Numbered from the stretch's first letter, positions 46,729 to 59,344 are shown. The stretch: 64,000 bases of DNA from Blumeriella jaapii (GCA_009599575.1 VWND01000095.1:620001-684000); one strand, 5' to 3'. Notes: generated by a model from the letters alone, not told the origin. Program-made: numbers and translations.

Positions 46729-47231
46729 GTCTTTTTTGGCCAGTACTAAGAAATCGTCGACGTAAGTAACGATGCAAATTTTAGTGGTTTTATTAATATA
46801 AACGCAATTATCGGTTTTTATAAAATAAAAGTTAAGCTTAGCTAGCTTCGTACGAAATTTAGTTTGCTAAAATCGTAAAAATTGCTTAAAACCGTACAAA
46901 GCTTTAAGCAATTTGAAATAATAGTTATAAATGAATTTGGTTTTTGATTCGATCCAGCCAAAAGGGAATTTAACGTAAATATCGTTGTTTGCATTACTGT
47001 TTAAAAATGCAGTTTTTATATCGTATTATTTAAATTCGTAATTTATTATAATAGCAATATTAATAGCGATTTTTCAAACAGCCGATTTGCAAATATTAGC
47101 GTAGATTTAATTATAATTTCGATCGTATTTTTAAAAGAATTTTTAAACGACGAATCGAATTTTATATTTGTTAATTTTATCGTTTTTATTTTTTTTAGAT
47201 TTAAATAATAATCTGAAATTTAAAATACGAC

Positions 47232-47553
47232 TGTTACGACCCTGGCCTGGCTAGTGGTGGCTGCCAGTGGTATGGCTGCCAGTGGTATGGCTGCCAGTGG
47301 TATGGCTGCCAGTGGTATGGCTGCCAGTGGTATGGTTGCCAGTGGTATGAATGCTGGTGGTGTTGGATTAAGGTTTGGGCACGGACCACCTCGGCCACTA
47401 GGCCTCGCGCTAAGTCACGTGACCCATAAGCGCAACCCATTGTATATAAAGTTCGCGATTCCGAGCATTCTAGCTCGGTGTCTTTTTTTCAATTTATATG
47501 CGTACCTTTTGGTTTATATTACCCTTTTGATTATCCTTAAGCTAGCTATGATA
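47232..47553 (+). repeat. 5' LTR of gypsy element
   Basis: 322 bp, TGTTACGACCCTGG...TATGATA. Carries more T/A substitutions than its partner, including the terminal GTGACA read as ATGATA. Confidence 0.93.
47260..47350 (+). repeat. 15-bp minisatellite inside gypsy LTR
   Basis: About five to six tandem units of TATGGCTGCCAGTGG, the last ones variant (TATGGTTGCCAGTGG, TATGAATGCTGGTGG). The same array is in the 3' LTR at about 53451-53541, with matching unit number. Confidence 0.9.
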
Positions 47554-50500
47554 TAAAAAAAAACTAAACAACTTTCGCTGGGAAGCTTTGTATCTACGGT
47601 TAAAAATTCGATTTGCTTTTGTAACTCGAACTTTTTTCAGGCCGTCCGTACCGACGTTTATTTATCGGTGCTTTGATTAGAACTCTTTTTTACTGATTTT
47701 GTTTTCAGAAAAAGCTGGAATCTTTCTTTTTTATTAATTCGATCTGCTTTTGCAATTCGAATCATCTTTTCTCAACACCTTATGCTTTTTTTATGAATCG
47801 ACGTAGCACTCGAGAACGAACGCAATCCGTACGATTCGGCTTCGAGTCAGCACTTCTACTTTTTGCTTTTGCTTTTGGCGCTTCCGAATTTCCATTCGTC
47901 TCAGGCTTTTTCGACGACTTTGGCAGCGAGTTTTCATTTTACGACTTTTTTACTAAATCATAATTATCTGCTGGATCCTTTCGCTTTATTATCGAACCTA
48001 AAGTCGAGTTGTACGACGCTGACATTTTAATACTTTCAAACCGACGAATGCTTTTACGATTGCCTAGCATATTTGTCAATGCTGAAGGATTTATTGCGGC
48101 CCAGCAGTTTCAAATCGCTCAGATAATCGCTTAAGCTATCGCCGCCGCTTATTTTTCAGCCTTCGCCAATATCGCTCGCGACGCCTCCTTTCCACTCCGA
48201 GCTTCGCGCGCTTTTACGGCGGATTTTTAATCAATTTCCGAGTATTATCTTCCCGTCTTCGATTCAGTTATCCTTCGAGTCGAACCATCCAAGGTCAAAT
48301 ACTTTCGCTACGCTTTCAGCGATTATTAAAAAGAGGTTGAATATAACGCATGGAAGATGGATATAAAGCTGTTTATTAAAGAGTATTTAAAGAATTTTAT
48401 ATAAGATATAAACCAAGCCAAGGCATACTTTAAGTACATCATTGGAAAAACAAAAACTATTATCTTGGAGCATTTAAATCCCGAGTTTTTTAACCAAGCT
48501 CAGTCGGCCCGAAACGTCCTTCGTATTTTTGATTAGCGCTTTTTTGATTATAATCGCGTTTAGTCTGCTAAGTTGCAATATAATAAGCTTTATATAAACA
48601 ACGGTCAGACTTATAATAACTTTCGTTTTTTGTTTATTCGCTACGCAGTCATTGGCAAAGTTGCTAAGAACCGTTGGTTTAAGAATATATGCGAAAAGAT
48701 CACTTTTATTTTTAAATACGACCTTCGAATAGAAAAATATAAAATGAATAATGATTATACTGCTTTAGACGAGTTTTTGGCCGTTGCGGATAAAAAGTTA
48801 CGCAATATCCGAGCTGAAAAAATAGCTTTTGTCCGTCGCATAAGCCATTCTTTTTCTGCTATAGCCTTTGCTAATCAGGACTTTAGGCGTATTTCCGGTA
48901 TCCTTAAAGCTTTATAGCGTTTTACCTTCTTAGCCCCTTTTGCTCGCACGGCTTTTCCTTTTTTTGGTAAAAATTCTTACGAGCGTATGGCTGCTACTTT
49001 TGCCACCTCCGGTTTTTTCCGCTTAGCTGCGCGTTCCTTTGGCGCTTATTATAACTGCGGCAAACCCGGCCATTTCGCAGACGTTTGCCCCGACGCCAAG
49101 CTCAGTCGCAAAATCGCCGAAATAGCTATCGACGAAAAACAAAACGACCTGTCAAAAAACTTTTAAGCCGTGGCAAAGACTTTCACTATGGCAAAGGATT
49201 CGATTTGTGAAAGAATTTGAAGTTTGACCAGCGCTTTTTAATAGAAGGGCGACAGTTTTTAGTTTTTATAAAATTAGCACGCAATAGATTATATATTAAA
49301 ACATTTGCATATATCGATAGCGGAGCTAATATTTTCGGTGCGATCAAAACTTTTTTGGCGTACTAATTTTCTTAACGTTTCGAAGTAAGTTTTATTCGGC
49401 TGCACAAGCCTATTATATTCACCGGCTATAATAGCGAGCCGGAGGAGCTTATTTTTTTTGCTATTTTTTTTTCTTTTACGATTGACCGACGTCGTGTAAA
49501 TTTTCCTTTTCTGGTCACAAACCTGGGTTCTACCGACGTTTTTATTGGTCGCAAATTTCTATAGCACTACGATTTAAAGCAAGCGTATAGCCAAAGAAAA
49601 AACAAAATAAAATGGCTATTCGATATGCCCATTATTTCTTATTTCAACGAGCAGTTGTTTATCGATTTTAATCAGCGAACAGAGCCTAAAGTGCTTAGTC
49701 GCATGCATTAAAAGGATGCAGACAGACGAAACAGCGCAATAGGAGCTTTACATACCTTTGCCAACATTCTTACGACGATCAAAAAGGCCTATTTAAGCTT
49801 TGAAGCTGGTAGACCCTCCACGTTTATGCGAGACCTCAAAAGCAGTTTGTATAAAATGGAAAAGTTTTTTACTGGCAGCCTTGAACCGACCAAGCCGGTT
49901 TCAACCGTGCTAATTATCCCTTTTATTTTCAATTGCAATATCAGCTGTATTTCTGCCTTTGCATTCAGCGCTTTACAAACACGCTACGAAAAGCGAATGC
50001 GAGCCGTAAAAAAAAAAAGGTTACTACCATCCAGCGATTGCACGTTTGTTACCTTTGTGTACGATATAAACAGAAAACGTTTCCGCCGTGCGAAAATCGC
50101 CGAGTCTAAAAAAGTTATACAATTCGCGGCAATAGAAGGCATTCCCGTCCCCGACGCTTTGCAAGCCAAATATAACGATAACGTGGTCTTTGTAAAAAAG
50201 CTTTTCTTAGTTTAGTATTCGAAGTTCGAAAAACTGTTCTACAAGCAAAAAAGCGACAAGCTCGCTTTCCGCCGCTTCGGTGTAAATTACAAGATACACC
50301 TTGCTACGGAAAATACGCTTTCTATAAAATCATTTAAACGTTTCACGAATAAACAGTTTACAGAAGTTAAAAGCTATATTTTCGACAATTTGCACAAGGG
50401 CTTTATTAAACCTTTTAATGCTTTTTTCGCCGCTCCGATTTTATTCATTAAAAAGTCAGACGGCTTTATGCGCCTGTGTATCGATTATCGCAAGCTTAAC

Positions 50501-53422
50501 GATCTTACGAAAAAGGATTCCTACTTTTTGCTTTTGATCGACGAAATACTGGCGCGAATCATTAAAGCCAAAGTATTCACGAAGATTAATATTTAATAAG
50601 TATTCAATCGAGTTCGGATATTCGAAAAATCTGAAAAACTAATCAGTTTTCGCACCCGATACGGCATGTATAAGTATAAAGTTCTTTCGTTCGGCCTTAT
50701 TAATAAGCCCGTTATATTTTAACGCTTTATCAATAATATTCTTATAAAACACTTGGATGATTTTTGCTCGGCGTATTTTAACGATATTTTTATTTACTTC
50801 GCAAATGATTTGAAATATAAGATTTACGTCAAAAAGATTTTATCGATCCTGAAAAAACACGGCCTGGAGGCTGATATTAAAAAGTGCGAATTTAATGTTA
50901 CGAAAACCAAGTTCTTGGGTTTCGTTATCAACATTTAAAGTATTAAAATGAACCCGGAAAAAATCGCTATTATTAAAGATTGGCAATATGCAGCGAATAT
51001 ACGAGGCGTGCAGAGCTTTCTGAGTTTTTGCAATTTTTACAGACGCTTTATAGCCGGCTACAACCGTATTTGCCGCTTTTTTATTGCTTTTACAGGCAAA
51101 AACGTTTCTTTCGTATTCGAGAAAAAGCAGAAAAACGCATGGAAGGCATTGCGCAAAGTTTTGCTAAATGCTTCCATCCTGTGCTATTACGATTCTTATA
51201 AGCAAACGCGCCTGGAAACCGACTTTTTTAATAGGATAATGGCTGGCGTATTGTCGTAATTGCAAAAGAATAACTTTTATTATTCGGTCGGTTTTTTTTC
51301 CAAAACTATAATCGACGCCGAGCTTAATTATCCGATCTACGACAAAAAGCTTTTCGCTATTTTTCGCTTTTTCAAAAATTACAAACCGAAGCTGTTAAGC
51401 GCTTAAAAAAACGTATATATGTATACCGATCACCGCGCTTTGAAATACTTTATAACAATTAAGAACTTTTCGGCCCGATAAGCCCGATAGGCCGAGTTTT
51501 TCGCCGACTTTTATTTTACAATTATATATCGGTCGAGAATTATTAATACGCTCGCTAATACTTTTTTTCGCAAAGATCAAGATATTTCCCTATTGAAAAC
51601 GCAACAGCGAGCAGCTCGGAAGCAGCAAATGCTTTCAGACGATAAGTTGGATTCCTAGATTTTAAAGGAAATGGTTGCTAAAAGCACAGCTACGCTGGCG
51701 CTTATGGAAATAGCGTCCGATAAGCGCGATAACGACAGCATTTTTTCCGAAAACGAAAAAGACAGTAAAAACGAAAAGGATGAAATGCTTATAGAAGAAC
51801 CCGCAGACCCAATTTTCGTAATCGCGTACGATATGCATGGTTATATAGTTATAAACGATTTGCTGCAAACTAATAAAAACTTTTTCTTTTTCGAAGCGCA
51901 ACGAGCGCAAGTCCGCAACCATAGCCTTAATTATTAACTGCGACAGGATAAGTTGTTTTTTCAAGGCAGATTGATAATGCTTTTGGAATCTTCCGAACTG
52001 CGAACCTTTTTGATCCGACATATCTACGAACAGTTTTGCGTAGCATACGTTGGGATAGAAAAAATAAAGCTTTTGGTCGGTCGCAAATACTATTAGAAGG
52101 CTATGAAAGCAGATATACAGCAGTACGTTTCGAATTATCGTTGCATACGAATAAAAGCTAGGCGCGACAAAACCTCGGGCTTTCTAAAGCCTTTGCCCAT
52201 ATCCAGCAGACTTTATTAATATTTGACGATGGACTTTACGAAGCTCCTATTAAACGAAAATGATCACGACTTCGCTTTCGTAATAATAGATCGCCTGTCT
52301 AAAAAGCTTTTGTCAGTTTTTTGCCACAAAACTATCACAGCGAAAAAGCTGGCAGCTTTGTTTTTGGTTCATTGGATGCGCCATTTCGGCATGCCGGATT
52401 CAATTGTTTCGGACCGAAAAGCTTAGTTTGTTTCGGTCTTTTGGCAAAAACTTTGCCGTATATTAAAAACCAAAGTTAAGTTGACTATTGCGTACAACTT
52501 TAATATCGATAGGCAAACCGAAATAATAAACCAATATATTAAGCAACGCTTCCGCCCCTTTTGCTTCTATTACTAAAATAATTGGGGACGCTTTTTATTT
52601 TTAATAAATATTACACAATTGACTTTGCCGCACGAGTTTTTCGGCAACGTTTTTTCTTTTCAAATCTTAAATAGATACGAAGCTCGCATATTTTAAAATA
52701 TGAATAATTTCCGTTCTTTTCGCTCGGCCATCGAAAAGCTTAACCGCGACGAGGCTTTGCATTTGGCCTCCCGAGCTAAAGAGATTGTGAAATACGCGCA
52801 ATCGTTTATTGCGCAATAATAAGCTAAAATAAAGCGTTTCGCTAATCTACACAAACGATTAGTAGATTGGGATATGGGCGACGAGGTATTGATAAATACT
52901 AAGAATTGAAAGCTCGACCGACCTTTCCGGAAGCTTTCAGATAAATGATACGGCCCAGTCAAGATCGTCGATAAGGTAGGAGAAAGTTGGAAGCTTGACT
53001 TTCTCGCAGACTGGTCAATTCACCCAATTTTTCATTTATATTCGCTCCGAAAGCATATTAGCAACCTTTTACCTGGTCAACGCCGCTCCGAACCAGCCCT
53101 TATTCAACTACTTTCTGAACAAACGGAATAGGAGATCGAAGGAATAATGGGTTCGAGGTTGCATAAAGGAGTATTGCAATACCAGGTTAATTGAAAGGGC
53201 GCTGATAAAAATCTCGAATAGTATTTTTGTTTTGACGCTATAACGGCCTTTTACATTTTTCAGATATTCCACCGATCGCACCCTACCGTCAAAGGCCTTT
53301 CATAAGCACTCTCCGCGTGGTTGCAAGCTTACAACGGAGGCAAGGAGGATTATATTAAGTTGGAGGACGATAGACCCATGACTGCAATTGCGAGGACGCA
53401 GTTTTTCGGAGGGGGGGGGTAG

Positions 53423-53744
53423 TGTTACGACCCTGGCCTGGCTAGTGGTGGCTGCCAGTGGTATGGCTGCCAGTGGTATGGCTGCCAGTGGTATGGCTGC
53501 CAGTGGTATGGCTGCCAGTGGTATGATTGCTAGTGGTATGAATGCTGGTGGTGTTGGATTAAGGTTTGGGCACGGACCATCTCGGCCACTAGGCCTCGCG
53601 CTAAGTCACGTGACCCACAAGCGCAACCCACTGTATATAAAGTTCGCGACCCCGAGCATTCTAGCTCGGTGTCTTTCTTTCAATTTACATGCGTATCTTT
53701 TGGTCCATATCACCCTTCTGATCACCCTCAAGCTAGCTGTGACA
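53423..53744 (+). repeat. 3' LTR of gypsy element
   Basis: 322 bp, TGTTACGACCCTGG...GTGACA, better preserved than the 5' copy. Preceded by GGGGGGGGGTAG. Confidence 0.93.
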
Positions 53745-56700
53745 ACGACAACTTTTAAAAACGTCTGCTTTTTTTATAATGGTCCAGGTTTTTTTGTATA
53801 AAAGTGATTTGTACTTTTTGATTATTGCAAAGCGCTATTGATTTCCGTCAGTTTTAGCAAAAGCTTTTTTAAAAATATAAAAGTCGTTTATGAAAGAAGA
53901 TTTATTAAAGTCAGCGGCGAAAGCGTAATTATATGAAAACGTGTTAAAATTAAATGCGACGTTTTCAAATAGTTTATCGGAGCGTGTATTAATTCGTTCA
54001 GATGAAAAAACAGTGGGCCAGACTTTTTTAGTTTTATTTTTTTTAATAATAAAAGCTAGTAATAATACAGCTATTTCGCTTATTTCAGATGCGATAGCAT
54101 TATTTAAGTTGTTATCGTTTTGCTGATTTTTTTTGTATGATTCAGAAAGTTCGTTATTACTGTTTTTTTTTTTTTAGTTTCTCGCTAATAACTTGATTAT
54201 TATTATAATCGTTTAGTATAAAGTTTTTATTTAAATTATTTTTAGTTAAAAGTATATTAGATTAATTAGATTCGAATTGAAAGGTAAGATCGGTGATAAA
54301 ACTATTTTTATTAAATTTTATATGGAAGGATTTGATAATTTTATTTTTAGCTTTAGCAAAAACGTAAATTTTCCAAATGTTATTTTTTTTAAATTTAATA
54401 AGAAATTTTTATTTCGGCTTTAAAAGCAAGCTTGCGATTTTTTAAATATATCGTTCAAGTTCGATAAAAACGTAGATTTTACAGCTTAAAATTCGAAAGT
54501 GTTTGACCGAAAGCTTATGTTTTACTTTTGGCTAAACGTTATTTTAGAAGGTTTAATAAAAGGTTTTATTATTTAATTAAGTATTAGCCGTAAAATTAGT
54601 AATATAAATTACAGTTAATAAAGTCTTTGGCTATAAAAACTCCGGAATTTCCTGATCAATTGTAGCAGTTCGGAGCTTTTTTATTAAAATGCGAATCGAA
54701 CGTTCTGATCGACCGTTTTGCTTTGGAATGTAAAAAGTAGATTTTTTTAGAATTATTTCAAAGTATTTAGCTAGTTTTCGCATTTACGTAAAATTGTATT
54801 TTTTGTTTTTATTATAACGCCATTTTTTAATTGTACGATTGTATTAGATTTTAGCAAAGCGGATTATTTTTTTATTAGCCTGAAAAGCTTTATTTTTTTT
54901 AAAATATATGTAATCCCAACGAGCCATAAATGTAAAACAGGTAAAGATCGAGGCATATTTATAGCCGTGAATACTATTTAAAATAAGATATATTATATCA
55001 ACGTGCAATTTATCGAAAGTTTTAATAAGTCTAACGCGAGCCGAACGTTTATTCGTTTTTTTGATAGATCGGCTAAGTTCGCAAGATTGATATATACGTA
55101 TTCTGCCTGTTTTAGTTTTTTTGAATTTCATACTAATAATACTGTTTTAAGTATTTCGAATTGCTTATAGCCCAAAGTGACAAAGACGTTTGTGCCAAAG
55201 TTCGATATCAATTAGAGCTTTTTCGATAGTAGCAGGTAAAGTATATATTACGACGTAAGTTAAATTATTAATTAAAAGCTTTTTTATAATAAATAATTTT
55301 TTATTAACAGCGCAAATATTATTATTATTAATTGTATAAAAAATATTCGATTTTAGATAGCTTTTAAGCTTATTAAGCTTAAAGTCTGAAAAAAGCGAAA
55401 CAAAGTAAAAAAACATGTAAACCGTATTATACAATTTTAGCATTCGTACAGAACCATTTGTTTTAAGCGTACGAATAATGCAAATGCCTAGACCTAAAGG
55501 TTTGATTAGCTTATTTGCAATAGCCATAAGAAGTAAATCGTTTCTGAGCTTGTAAAAAATAAATCTAAAAAAATCGTTGCAAATATGATTTGTAGCTTTT
55601 GTATTATAAAGCCAGCGATTTTTTTTTTTTTAAATATAAAAAAAAAATTGTTTTCAAAGGCAATAACGTTATTAAAAAGCAATTTAGTAAGGATTATTAG
55701 TCCATCGAACACTTTTTTTTTTTATCGTCGTTAAAAAACTTTTTTTTTAACGTGTTTTTTAAAAGCAGTATACTTTTTTTTTGTACGCTTTTCCTAAGCC
55801 TTTCGCTTTTTTTTGTTAATTTTAAAGCAATCGTTATATTTATGCCAAAGCTTTTTTTGCTTATAGTATTTGCATGCAATAGCGTAAAATGGCTTGGAAT
55901 TGTGTTTTTTTTGTTTTATTATTATTGTTTTTTTTATTAGCGTTAGCGTTGTTATTTTAATTGTTGTTTTCTCCGCTTTTATTTTTATTAATGGCAAAAT
56001 TAGATTTGTTATTATATAAGGCTTAACCGCTGTTAATTTTAATAGATTCGCTCGTACGAGTTTTATTTGTAATGTTTTTAATTAAACTTTTAAAAGTAAT
56101 TTTAAATTTTAATTTGAAAATTCGAAATAAAAATCGTTAGCGTTCGGCCTATATGGGCGTACTTTTTTAAATATGCGGCAATAAATATAATTGGGTTTTA
56201 TTGTATAAGTAGGGCGATATCTAAAGCTTTTAGCTTCGTAACAGAAAGTCGGAAGGCTTAAATAAATTTTTCGAATAAAAAGTAATCGTCGTAATTAATA
56301 ATAACGTAGTTTTGAATTGCGTTGTATTTCAGAACTGTTTTAAAGCTTTTATATTATTATTATAAGAATTTTTATATATCAAAAGCAGTTTTTTTTTTAA
56401 TAATATATTTTTTTGGGCCAGGCTTTGCAATTCGCAAATATTATAAATTTTATTTAAAAGTTATCGGAGTTTCAGTTTTGTTATATTTTAAATGCAGCAG
56501 CGGAATGGTTTTTATTTTATTCGTTTATTTTAGCCGAAGTATATAATTTCGATTTTAGATTTAAAAACTTGGCCAAATAATTTGTATTTGCGATAAATAT
56601 AATTTTGTTTTTTTATAATTAATAATTATTAGCGCTTTTTAGTTTTATAGCTTTAAAAAAATTTATAAAAATTATAGCTATTTTTGCGCGAGCGCGCAGA

Positions 56701-57405
56701 TTCGAAAGGTTTTGGTAAAAAAAAAAATGATTTTCCAGATAAAAAAGGGTTTTCGGAAAGGTTTTTTTTTTTAGGATTTTAATCGTGATTTAGCTTAAGG
56801 TTTTGTGATTTTTAAAAAAGGGAATTCGGTGTTTATGATTTTCGAATATTTAAATAATCAACGTCGATTTCCGAAGGTGTAAAGGATTTACTACGCGAGT
56901 TTTTTCTTTTTTTTTAAATGCGATCGGAAGAATTAAAAGCGTCCTTTAATAAAGTAAGAAAGGGTTTTTTTTTTTCGTTAATATCGGAGTTTTTTTTGCT
57001 AATATGTTTGGTTTTTGCTCGTATTAAATTATCCAGTTGAGATTGTAAATCGGAAAGTGAAAAAAGGAATAATTTAAGAAAAGTTATAGCAGCAAAAGTA
57101 AATAAAAGTCCGGCAGAATTAGTTTCTGCTATTTTATCTGACTTTTTTGCTATCGTTTTTTTTAAATGAGATTAAAACAGTATTCGCTTTGATTGCAGCT
57201 TTTTTAGAAGATGGAGCTTTTTTATTAGCTGCATTTGCAGTTTCAGCAGCAGAGCGTTTTTTTAGCGTTGCCTGCTATTTTGACGGTTTTCCGACGTGAT
57301 TGTTCGCGCCGAAAAGAGGGGTTCGATTATTTCTTACGCGTATGCGCTAAAATCGGAATATCGAAGATAAGTGTAACAAACTTATTGCCGGAGCTTATAA
57401 CTTAT

Positions 57406-57580
57406 TGCTAGTATTTGACTAGTAGGCAGAGGAAGCAATAAATGCATACGATAAGGTTGGTTGATTTGTGGTAGTATTCTAAGTAGGGTGTGCGCCCTTA
57501 TGGGGCGTGCACGGTACTCGGGAACTAGTTGTCTTGGCAACCAGTTATGTGAGTAACACGTGACACTTAATCTAGCAACA
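57406..57580 (-). repeat. 5' LTR of outer copia
   Basis: 175 bp partner of 37184-37358. On the minus strand it is followed by ATAAGTTATAAGCTCCGG, a primer-binding-like site. Confidence 0.85.
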
Positions 57581-57680
57581 TTTTTACTTCGTTACCGCGT
57601 ATTAACTCTGCGTACAAATATCAGTTTGGGCGTTTCTGTACCCCTTTGGGAAGGTCCTAGACTGTACATTTCTTTTATTA

Positions 57681-57717
57681 TCCGCTAGAAGTTTATTACT
57701 ACTGCTACTATTACTAC
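57681..57717 (+). repeat. trinucleotide-tailed retroposon end (copy D)
   Basis: TCCGCTAGAAGTTTATT followed by ACTACTGCTACTATTACTAC. It aligns with the minus-strand copy B (TCCGCTAGACGTTAATCAATACTACTAC). Confidence 0.5.
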
Positions 57718-57792
57718 GCTAAAAGTGGCTGCTCGCGGTCAGTGGGAAAATACGGCTGTGAAAACGCAATTCTGCATCGTAGAACTATCTAC

Positions 57793-58260
57793 CATGATGA
57801 TAATAATAATGATATTATTTAACGTTTGGAAGGGGCAGAGAAGAATGGGACAAGGTAGTTCTTGAGATCGGGGATGTATTCTTCTAAAAGAGTGGAGGTC
57901 TCAGGAAAGTTTAAGTACAGATTGTGCGGGTCCGTGCCCTTAGTCTCGCTTGACGCCTCAGGCCACAACAGGCAGTGAAACTGCGCAACCTCAAGCCTTC
58001 CGCAGCGCATTGGAGAAGTGCTAAAAAGGGGATTTTTACATACAAAACAACCTCGAGAAATCAGTTATATAAAAGAAATGTGTGACAAATGGTCCGCTAT
58101 ATAAGCCCTTCCCCTACAAGCGGAATGGTTCTCCATTGTATTCGTGAAGCCACCTTCGAAGAGATAAGAGTGTCAAAGCTGTTAGAGCTGAGTGTTTCTT
58201 TGGGTCCTACAGACCGTCCAGTTAAGCCGAAAAGGCGCAAAAACCAATCTACCAGAATCC
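57793..58260 (-). repeat. trinucleotide-tailed repeat, copy E, with extra coding-like segment
   Basis: Minus-strand relative of copy A: shares ATTCGAAG/CACGAATACAATGGAGAA-like, TTTTATATAACTGATTTCTCGAGG- and GGCTTGAGGTTGCGCAGTTTCACTGCC blocks and ends AACGTTAAATAATATCATTATTATTATCATCAT. Between the last two blocks it has about 135 bp (roughly 57836-57971) absent from A and F. This gives an open minus frame (58010-57819) including DPHNLYLNFPETSTLLEEYI and DLKNYLVPFF. Better preserved than A and F. Confidence 0.55.
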
Positions 58261-58565
58261 CCTTTGGACGCAACAATTCTGCGCAGGCCCCGGGAGTATA
58301 AGTCTTCTACGGGATACAAAATCCTAATTTATTCCTTTGAGCGCAATCTCAATCCCAAGGAGCTTTCTGCTAGAAAAGCAATTTTTTTATTTCACATGAG
58401 CTTGAAACAGACAGTAAAGAGTGCGCCTTCTCACTCTATGAAGTTTGCTATAGAATGTCTGGTATGACGGCTGGCTAGAGAAATACTTGTACAGCAGATC
58501 TAAAGCTACACTGAATTGGAAAAGAAATAATTCAGATTAAAAGTGTACACAATAGCATAACTAGA

Positions 58566-58915
58566 TTGTACCTTTACACGCAAATTTACAACTGTGTACA
58601 AAAACATACATGTATTTATGTAGATATACATATACATATACAAATATTTATATACACAAATACACAGACATGTACATATATACTTTTGTACATAAATATG
58701 TGTTTACATGCAAACACACTTAAACATATATACACATACACACACAAACACATATATATATATATATCTACACATATCTACATATATCTACACCTATCTA
58801 CACATATCTACACATATCTACACATATCTACACATATCTACACACATCTACACACATCTACATATCTACACACATCTACACACATCTACACATATCTACA
58901 CATATGTAAATATAA
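58566..58915. repeat. AT/CA-rich simple repeat ending in a 10-bp minisatellite
   Basis: ATACA/TATA-rich sequence, an (AT)n run near 58751-58766, then about 14 units of TCTACACATA with CACACA variants to about 58908. Open frames here are composition artefacts. Confidence 0.85.
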
Positions 58916-59059
58916 CACGCATTTATACAAACCTTTGAAAAAGATTATCTGTTTACAAACGAGTGACCACGTGACCCTTAAAGCAAAGAACTCTCCAGTG
59001 GCCTGTCCTGTCCCCTTGGCCTGTAATATGCCGGCACCCTCCCGACAAGATACCATACT

Positions 59060-59125
59060 GAGACTCTGCCCAAGTCTCTGCCCGAGCCTCTGCTTCTGCC
59101 TCTGCCTCTGACTCTGCCTCTGCAA
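59060..59125 (+). repeat. CTCTGC hexamer repeat
   Basis: Runs of CTCTGC/CCTCTG units with substitutions. No gene attached. Confidence 0.7.
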
Positions 59126-59202
59126 TCCCACGCCTCACGATAATTTTCGCCAAATCAAGCGGCCCCAAAATCTTCTCTATGAGATTCCCATCCGCCAGAG
59201 GG

Positions 59203-59209
59203 TATATAA
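59203..59209 (+). promoter_or_regulatory. TATA box (TATATAA) for the Pro-rich protein gene
   Basis: GGGTATATAAGCC lies 142 bp before the ATG at 59345, followed by a C/A-rich leader, a common fungal promoter layout. Confidence 0.5.
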
Positions 59210-59344
59210 GCCTCCTCCCACCCCCCCCAGAACACCCTCATCAACTCCCATCCCCAAAAATATCACTCCTCGATCAACATCCCAAAAGACACATCACTTC
59301 CAGCCATCGAGCCTCCCAACAACGACCAGAAAGTCACCATTGCC

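Larger units (their letters stand above)
47232..53744 (+). mobile_element. Ty3/gypsy retrotransposon (chromovirus-like) inserted in the outer copia
   Basis: LTRs of 322 bp (47232-47553 and 53423-53744) with exact 5-bp target duplication ACGAC (47227-47231, 53745-53749). Total 6513 bp. Plus-strand order: gag from about 48000, with a zinc knuckle NCGKPGHFADVC near 49050-49088 whose first Cys position is Tyr; aspartic protease motif DSGA at 49316-49327; reverse transcriptase about 50280-51250 with YFND (50774-50785) where YxDD is expected; RNase H about 51290-51560 (TDHRALKYF); integrase about 51950-52640 (MDFTK...VIIDRLSKK, SDRKA); a chromodomain-like tail with EIEGIMGSRLHKGVLQYQV near 53128-53200. 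A polypurine G-run precedes the 3' LTR. Stops and the altered catalytic residue show it is dead. Confidence 0.93.
37184..57580 (-). mobile_element. outer Ty1/copia retrotransposon, dead and split by two later insertions
   Basis: Minus-strand copia of about 5.66 kb once the two inserts (38513-46728 and 47227-53744 including one TSD each) are subtracted. LTRs of 175 bp are at both ends. Reading from the 5' side: gag with a degraded zinc knuckle (CKYYKQKK...HKYNDC near 55880), GAG-pre-integrase LWHKRLCHFGL near 55170, integrase remnants 55130-53900, then the gypsy insert, reverse transcriptase 47200-46734 with YVDD intact (46753-46764), the plus copia insert, and RT end/RNase H 38512-37600 (a KHINIKYYYVRSEI segment near 37700). 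Stops throughout. Flanks CTTTT/TTTTT or TTTAT/TTTTT give a 4-of-5 TSD. Confidence 0.85.

Noticed and set aside
47260..47350. Regular repeat array that might be taken for a CRISPR
   Set aside because: Units are 15-bp head-to-tail with no spacers, inside a retrotransposon LTR of a eukaryote.
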